From contig JAFTRE010000032.1 in NCBI GenBank assembly GCA_017462385.1, positions 1-64,000 on the forward strand: a stretch of DNA of 64,000 nt, read 5' to 3'. This DNA comes from Clostridia bacterium. Its GTDB lineage: Bacteria > Bacillota > Clostridia > Oscillospirales > CAG-272. Under the pieces are notes generated by a model. It was not told the DNA's origin and made no database searches. It was given only the letters and a program-made list of their open reading frames with translations. Positions within the stretch are counted from its first letter, which is position 1. Every line of letters starts with the position of its first letter. A program made the position numbers and the translations under genes. This document shows, piece after piece, positions 59,739 to 64,000 of the stretch.

Positions 59739-61154
59739 TTATTTGCTCAAAGCCTCATCGATTGCTTTTGCCGCGGTTTTGCCTGCGCCCATAGCGGAAA
59801 TAACCGTTGCGGCGCCCGTGACCGCGTCACCGCCTGCATATACGGAATTCCGAGAGGTCAGACCATCCTCATTGACAATGATACCGCCCCGTTTATTTAC
59901 CTCAAGCCCTTCGGTCGTGGACTTAATAAGAGGATTGGGTGAGGTTCCGATAGACATAACAACTGTGTCCACTTCAATCTCAAATTCGCTGCCCGATATT
60001 TCAACAGGACGTCTTCTGCCGTTCGCATCGGGTTCGCCAAGCTCCATCCTGATACATTTTATACCCGTAACAAAGCCGTTTTTAGGATCTCTTGCATCAT
60101 CGGGATTGTTGTATCCAAGTATCTCGGTAGGATTGCAAAGCAGACGGAATTCGATTCCCTCCTCCTCTGCGTGCTCGACTTCCTCGCGTCTTGCGGGAAG
60201 CTCTTCCATAGAACGGCGGTAAACGATATACACCTTTTCCGCTCCGAGCCGAAGCGCGGTTCTCGCGGCATCCATAGCAACATTACCGCCTCCAACGACA
60301 GCAACCTTACCGCCCTTCATAATAGGCGTTTCGGGGTCTTGCAAGTACGCCTTCATGAGATTGCTTCGAGTTAAAAATTCATTTGCGGAATACACACCCT
60401 TGAGAGATTCGCCGGGGATACCCATAAAGTTGGGAAGTCCCGCACCCGAGCCAATGAATACTGCCTCATAGCCCATGTCAAAGAGCTCGTCAACGGTCAG
60501 AGTCTTACCGACAACGACATTTGTCTCAATCTTAACGCCCAGCTTTTTCAGCGTGTCGACCTCTTTTGCGACGATCGCTTTGGGCAGACGGAATTCGGGA
60601 ATACCGTAAACGAGCACACCGCCGGCGGTGTGAAGCGCTTCGAAAACGGTAACCTCATAGCCCTTCTTTGCAAGATCACCCGCGCACGTCAAGCCCGAGG
60701 GGCCCGAGCCGACGACCGCCACCTTATGTCCGTTTGCTTCGGGACGGACAGGCTCTTCCGTGCAGAAAGTATTATGCCAATCGGCAACGAAGCGTTCAAG
60801 TCTGCCGATTCCGACAGATTCCCCCTTAATACCGCGAACGCACTTGGACTCGCACTGTGTTTCCTGCGGACACACTCTGCCGCAAACAGCGGGCAAGGAG
60901 GATGACTTGGTGATGACCTGATAGGCCCCCTCAAAATCGCCTTCCTTGATCTTGGAAATAAATTCGGGAATATGAATTTTTACGGGACAACCGTTGACAC
61001 AGGGCATATTCTTGCAGTTAAGGCAACGCATTGCCTCGTCAACAGCCATTTCTTCGGTATATCCGAGAGCAACTTCGTCAAAGTTGTGTGCGCGTACCTT
61101 GGCGTCCTGCGTGGGCATTGCGTTTCTTGTAAGTGACATATTTGCTTTTGCCAT
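59739..61154 (-). CDS. nfnB: NfnB / GltD-type flavin oxidoreductase
   Basis: A 471-residue FAD/NADPH protein of the glutamate synthase small-subunit family: N-terminal Fe-S cysteines (CLNCKNMPCVNGCP, CGRVCPQETQCESKC), FAD site GSGPSGLTCAGDL and NADPH site GGGNVAMDAARTA. Because it is coupled to an NfnA-like gene and no GltB is present, it is best read as the large subunit of the electron-bifurcating NADH-dependent ferredoxin:NADP+ oxidoreductase. GGGAGG precedes the ATG, which is 1 nt after the nfnA stop. Confidence 0.9.
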   Translation of the reverse strand: MAKANMSLTRNAMPTQDAKVRAHNFDEVALGYTEEMAVDEAMRCLNCKNMPCVNGCPVKIHIPEFISKIKEGDFEGAYQVITKSSSLPAVCGRVCPQETQCESKCVRGIKGESVGIGRLERFVADWHNTFCTEEPVRPEANGHKVAVVGSGPSGLTCAGDLAKKGYEVTVFEALHTAGGVLVYGIPEFRLPKAIVAKEVDTLKKLGVKIETNVVVGKTLTVDELFDMGYEAVFIGSGAGLPNFMGIPGESLKGVYSANEFLTRSNLMKAYLQDPETPIMKGGKVAVVGGGNVAMDAARTALRLGAEKVYIVYRRSMEELPARREEVEHAEEEGIEFRLLCNPTEILGYNNPDDARDPKNGFVTGIKCIRMELGEPDANGRRRPVEISGSEFEIEVDTVVMSIGTSPNPLIKSTTEGLEVNKRGGIIVNEDGLTSRNSVYAGGDAVTGAATVISAMGAGKTAAKAIDEALSK

Positions 61155-61155
61155 T

Positions 61156-62010
61156 TCAGCGAACCTCCCTGTTCAAAAGATTACAGCTCGACTCGTATGC
61201 GTGACGCTCAAAATCGGAGTACATTCTGCCTCTTGACATAGCCTCGTCAAAATCGATCTCATAGCCGTTGAAATCGGGGCCGTCAACACAGGCAAATTTG
61301 GTTACCTTCTTGCCGTCCACATTGAGAGTCAGGCGGCAGCCGCCGCACATACCCGTTCCATCGATCATGATGGGATTCATGGAAGCGGTTACGGGAACAC
61401 CAAAGGGCTTTGCGGTTGCCACTACAAATTTCATCATAATAAGAGGACCTATGGTGATGATCATATCGAAGTGTTCGCCGTTTTCAAGCATCTCCCCCAG
61501 AGGAACGGTTACATTTCCGTGCTCACCGTACGAGCCATCGTCGGTCATTACGCGCAAGGTATCGGAGCAAGCCTTGAACTCATCTTCAAGAATGAGCAGG
61601 TCCTTGTTTCTGAAGCCGATTATACTTGTTACGCGAGCGCCCATCTCGTGAAGTGCCTCTGCAATAGGCATAGCAATAGCGCACCCCACGCCGCCGCCGA
61701 CAATACAGACCTTTTTCAGTCCGTCAAGGTGTGTTGCCACGCCAAGAGGACCTACAAAATCCTGAATATATTCGCCCGTTTCCTTGCAGGAAAGCTTTTT
61801 AGTCGTACCGCCTACCGTTTGGAAAATGATCTTAACCGTTCCGTTTTCCTTGTTGACGCCTGCAACGGTCAGAGGAATTCTCTCACCGTCCTCGTCCACA
61901 CGAAGAATAATGAACTGTCCGGGCTTTGCTTTATTTGCCACAAGCGGCGCCTCAATCCAAAGCTGAACTACCGTGGGGTTCAGTATCTTTTTTTCAACTA
62001 TTTTATACAT
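61156..62010 (-). CDS. nfnA: NfnA / FAD-NAD-binding subunit
   Basis: A 284-residue flavoprotein of the PyrK/sulfide dehydrogenase type: FAD site ERIPLTVAG, NAD-binding GGGVGCAIA and the [2Fe-2S] ligands in GTGMCGGCRL plus a Cys near CVDGPDFNG. With NfnB it couples NADPH oxidation to NAD+ and ferredoxin reduction, or the reverse. I chose ATG 62010, which follows GAGGAG; the 20-residue longer frame has no match. It lies 82 nt after the alcohol dehydrogenase gene, across a hairpin. Confidence 0.9.
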   Translation of the reverse strand: MYKIVEKKILNPTVVQLWIEAPLVANKAKPGQFIILRVDEDGERIPLTVAGVNKENGTVKIIFQTVGGTTKKLSCKETGEYIQDFVGPLGVATHLDGLKKVCIVGGGVGCAIAMPIAEALHEMGARVTSIIGFRNKDLLILEDEFKACSDTLRVMTDDGSYGEHGNVTVPLGEMLENGEHFDMIITIGPLIMMKFVVATAKPFGVPVTASMNPIMIDGTGMCGGCRLTLNVDGKKVTKFACVDGPDFNGYEIDFDEAMSRGRMYSDFERHAYESSCNLLNREVR

Positions 62011-62033
62011 TTTACTCCTCTGTTTGATGAAAA

Positions 62034-62063
62034 GGCGGTCACCGAAAAAAATCGGTAACCGCC
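62034..62063 (-). terminator. Hairpin between adh and nfnA
   Basis: GGCGGTTACCGA and TCGGTGACCGCC pair around a T-rich loop, followed on the minus strand by TTTTCAT. Probably a partial terminator that lowers nfnAB relative to adh. Confidence 0.7.
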
Positions 62064-62091
62064 ACTCCAAATATTTACGGTTTAACCGTTA

Positions 62092-63309
62092 TCAGAAATC
62101 AACTTCGGTGTCGTAGTAGCAACACTTGAGCAGCTTTTCCATCTCTTCGACGGAGATCTTACGGGGGTTAGAGCCCGTGCAAGCATCTGCAACTGCGTTC
62201 TTTGCGATTTCGGGAAGTCTTTCAAGGAAAACATTCTCGGGAACGAAGCCGTTCTCGGTGGGAAGGCTGTCAAGTCCGTAGTTCTTGATGCACTGAGGAA
62301 TGTTAAGAGCATCGTTCATACCGCGAAGATATGTAATAAGATTTGCAACCTTCTCGTCATCATTGGCGCCGCCAAGACCCATGTAGTCGGCGATTACACC
62401 GTAACGCTTTTTCGCTGTCTCGTCCTTTGCGTTGAAGGCGATGACCTTGGGAAGATACATAGCATTTGCAGCTCCGTGGATGATGTGCGCGCCGAGATCC
62501 TCAAATACAGCACCGGTCTTGTGAGCCATCGAGTGAACGATACCGAGAAGTGCGTTGGAGAACGCCATACCTGCAAGGCACTGAGCGTTGTGCATGGAAG
62601 CACGCTTGGTCATATCGCCGTTATAGGAGCCTACGAGGTCGCTCTGAATCATCTTGATAGCGAAGATTGCGAGAGGATCGGTGAATTCGCAGTTAGCGGT
62701 GGAAACATATGCCTCGATTGCGTGAGTCATAGCGTCCATACCGGTGTGAGCGGTCAGCTTCCCCGGCATGGTCTCTGCAAGCTCGGGGTCAACGATTGCA
62801 ACATCGGGAGTGATTTCGAAATCTGCAAGAGGATACTTGATACCCTTCTTGTAGTCGGTAATAACGGAGAAAGCGGTAACCTCGGTTGCAGTACCGGAGG
62901 TGGAAGGAATTGCGCAGAAGTGTGCCTTCTTACGAAGCTCGGGAATACCGAATACTACGCACATCTCTTCAAATGTGATTTCGGGATATTCGTACTTGAT
63001 CCACATTGCTTTTGCAGCATCAATAGGAGAACCGCCGCCGATTGCAACGATCCAGTCAGGCTGGAACTTTGCCATAGCCTCGGCACCCTTCATAACGGTG
63101 TCGACGGAAGGATCGGGCTCGATACCTTCAAAGAGCTCAACCTCCATGCCTGCTTCTTTGAGGTAGGAAACAACCTTGTCGAGGAAACCGAAGCGCTTCA
63201 TAGAACCGCCTCCGACGCAAACCATTGCGCGAGTTCCCTTAAGAGTCTTCAATGCTTCAAGAGCGCCCTTGCCGTGATAAATATCGCGGGGTAATGTAAA
63301 ACGTGCCAT
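62092..63309 (-). CDS. Iron-containing alcohol dehydrogenase
   Basis: A 405-residue group III alcohol dehydrogenase. The nucleotide-binding GGGSPIDAAKAMW and metal ligands in GMDAMTHAIEAY and VHSMAHKTGA...HIIHG match the family and the C-terminal half of AdhE. It probably makes ethanol or butanol from the aldehyde. AAGGAG precedes the ATG. Its promoter shares an operator-like element with rex-adhE. Confidence 0.93.
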   Translation of the reverse strand: MARFTLPRDIYHGKGALEALKTLKGTRAMVCVGGGSMKRFGFLDKVVSYLKEAGMEVELFEGIEPDPSVDTVMKGAEAMAKFQPDWIVAIGGGSPIDAAKAMWIKYEYPEITFEEMCVVFGIPELRKKAHFCAIPSTSGTATEVTAFSVITDYKKGIKYPLADFEITPDVAIVDPELAETMPGKLTAHTGMDAMTHAIEAYVSTANCEFTDPLAIFAIKMIQSDLVGSYNGDMTKRASMHNAQCLAGMAFSNALLGIVHSMAHKTGAVFEDLGAHIIHGAANAMYLPKVIAFNAKDETAKKRYGVIADYMGLGGANDDEKVANLITYLRGMNDALNIPQCIKNYGLDSLPTENGFVPENVFLERLPEIAKNAVADACTGSNPRKISVEEMEKLLKCCYYDTEVDF

Positions 63310-63349
63310 AATTTTTCTCCTTTGTGTGAGGTTAATTTTTTACGGTATT

Positions 63350-63378
63350 ATTATAACACGGTTTTTTGCGTGTGGGAA
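63350..63378 (-). promoter_or_regulatory. Promoter of the alcohol dehydrogenase gene
   Basis: On the minus strand TTCCCA (63373-63378), 17 nt, TATAAT (63350-63355). A second candidate, TTGATA-17-GATAAT (63400-63428), overlaps the conserved element, which might then also act as an operator. Confidence 0.65.
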
Positions 63379-63417
63379 TAATTAAATTGTTATATCGGTA
63401 TTATCAATATCGATATA
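63376..63417 (-). promoter_or_regulatory. Shared palindromic operator, adh copy
   Basis: GAATAATTAAATTG, then TTATATCGGTATTAT and TATCGATATA, match the element at 59477-59520 in nearly every position except the centre and the far end. It abuts the -35. The LysR gene just upstream is the obvious candidate regulator. Confidence 0.65.
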
Positions 63418-63463
63418 GGCCATATCAATAAAAGCAGCTCTGTATTTTTTAAGGTCAGCATCT

Positions 63464-64000
63464 TTATTTTAAGTATTTTCTTCTTGATTCGCACAACGCT
63501 GTAATGAACTGCTTGTCGAGCGGCGACAATTTATATCCTTCTCTGTATATCAAAACATCCTTATATATTTTTTTGTTATCAGCGCACTTTTTCTGAACAA
63601 GACCGTATCTGTCCAAAATTTTTTGCGATGCGGGAGAAACCCACATGAAGGTTTTGGAGTTTTCCGACAGAAGATCAAATTGGCTTGCTCTCTCGAAAAT
63701 GAAGATACGACGGTCTATATTATCGGGAAGCTCGTCCTTTACCACCTTTGAAAGCGGCAAGGAGGGGACATAAGGATCGGCATGTGCAATCTCTATGTAC
63801 GGAAGCAGGTCGTCAAACGTGATAACTTGCTTGCTTGCAAGAGGGTTGTCCTTACTCATAATCAAAACATACGTAAATTCGGCGATCATCTCATATGAAA
63901 GCCCTTTTTCCTCAAGCATTTCCTTGAAAAATTTATCATAATTCTCCGCATAACGAATGATTCCCAATTTATAATCGTTGTTCAATACGTTGTTAATGGT
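63464..64000 (-). CDS. LysR family regulator, 5' part outside the window
   Basis: At least 178 residues of the LysR substrate-binding domain (LGIIRYAENYDKFFKEML, YVLIMSKDNPLA, KTFMWVSPAS). The N-terminal helix-turn-helix lies beyond position 64000, where the frame is still open. It is transcribed towards the alcohol dehydrogenase gene, 154 nt away. The shared palindromes in front of adh and rex are of the size and place expected for its binding sites. Confidence 0.75.
   Translation of the reverse strand, partial: TINNVLNNDYKLGIIRYAENYDKFFKEMLEEKGLSYEMIAEFTYVLIMSKDNPLASKQVITFDDLLPYIEIAHADPYVPSLPLSKVVKDELPDNIDRRIFIFERASQFDLLSENSKTFMWVSPASQKILDRYGLVQKKCADNKKIYKDVLIYREGYKLSPLDKQFITALCESRRKYLK

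Overview
The window looks like chromosome from an anaerobic, fermentative member of the Bacillota, class Clostridia, probably an uncultured gut-type organism. The grounds are gene content and layout: group B and group C type [FeFe] hydrogenases, AdhE with Rex, an NfnAB transhydrogenase, an Isc-type cluster headed by an Rrf2 regulator, ECF vitamin S components, a DUF6514-like protein, AGGAGG ribosome binding sites and many TTGACA-17-TATAAT promoters. I cannot name a genus.

Left part (1-36 kb), mostly intact genes on both strands. A tRNA-Ser(CGA) and a decayed copy sit at the left end, followed by a YhaO/YhaN-type nuclease-ATPase pair. Next comes a sugar-scavenging stretch: a ROK kinase fused to a NahK/APH-like kinase, a tRNA-Ser(GCU), a small HExxH protein, a HAD phosphatase, a GH3 beta-N-acetylglucosaminidase-like enzyme and a DUF4965 protein. 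A flotillin follows, preceded by what I read as a yybP-ykoY (Mn2+) riboswitch with an overlapping terminator. Further on are metY-metA, an AEC permease, an acyl-ACP thioesterase, thioredoxin with a mini ferredoxin:thioredoxin reductase catalytic subunit, a membrane-anchored MBG-repeat protein with an L15-like cytoplasmic tail, an ECF S component, rluA, alaX, dCMP deaminase, a PflX-like radical SAM protein, the potABCD polyamine transporter, a site-2 protease and a BspA-type LRR lipoprotein. This part ends at tRNA-Pro(UGG).

Middle part (36-49 kb), almost all on the minus strand: sulfur and Fe-S metabolism. In transcription order it reads metY-like, cysK, HD protein, iscS, iscU, mnmA, a TauE/SafE relic, copA, metF, Rrf2 regulator and a DUF5131 protein. 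Three of these (mnmA, TauE/SafE, DUF5131) carry frame breaks, and the MocR regulator at 48-49 kb lacks its C-terminus. A consensus promoter with a Cys-containing leader ORF precedes the operon, and a near-identical promoter drives a short self-terminating transcript at 49.2 kb.

Right part (49-64 kb), all minus strand: a redox and fermentation block. In transcription order it runs rex, adhE, an APH-like kinase, two thioredoxin-like [2Fe-2S] proteins, a PAS-containing HydS-like sensory hydrogenase, a SpoIIE/PP2C phosphatase, ldh and a group B hydrogenase. Upstream lie a LysR regulator (cut by the window edge), an iron alcohol dehydrogenase and nfnA-nfnB. The rex and alcohol dehydrogenase promoters share a roughly 42-bp palindromic element directly upstream of the -35, which suggests one common activator.
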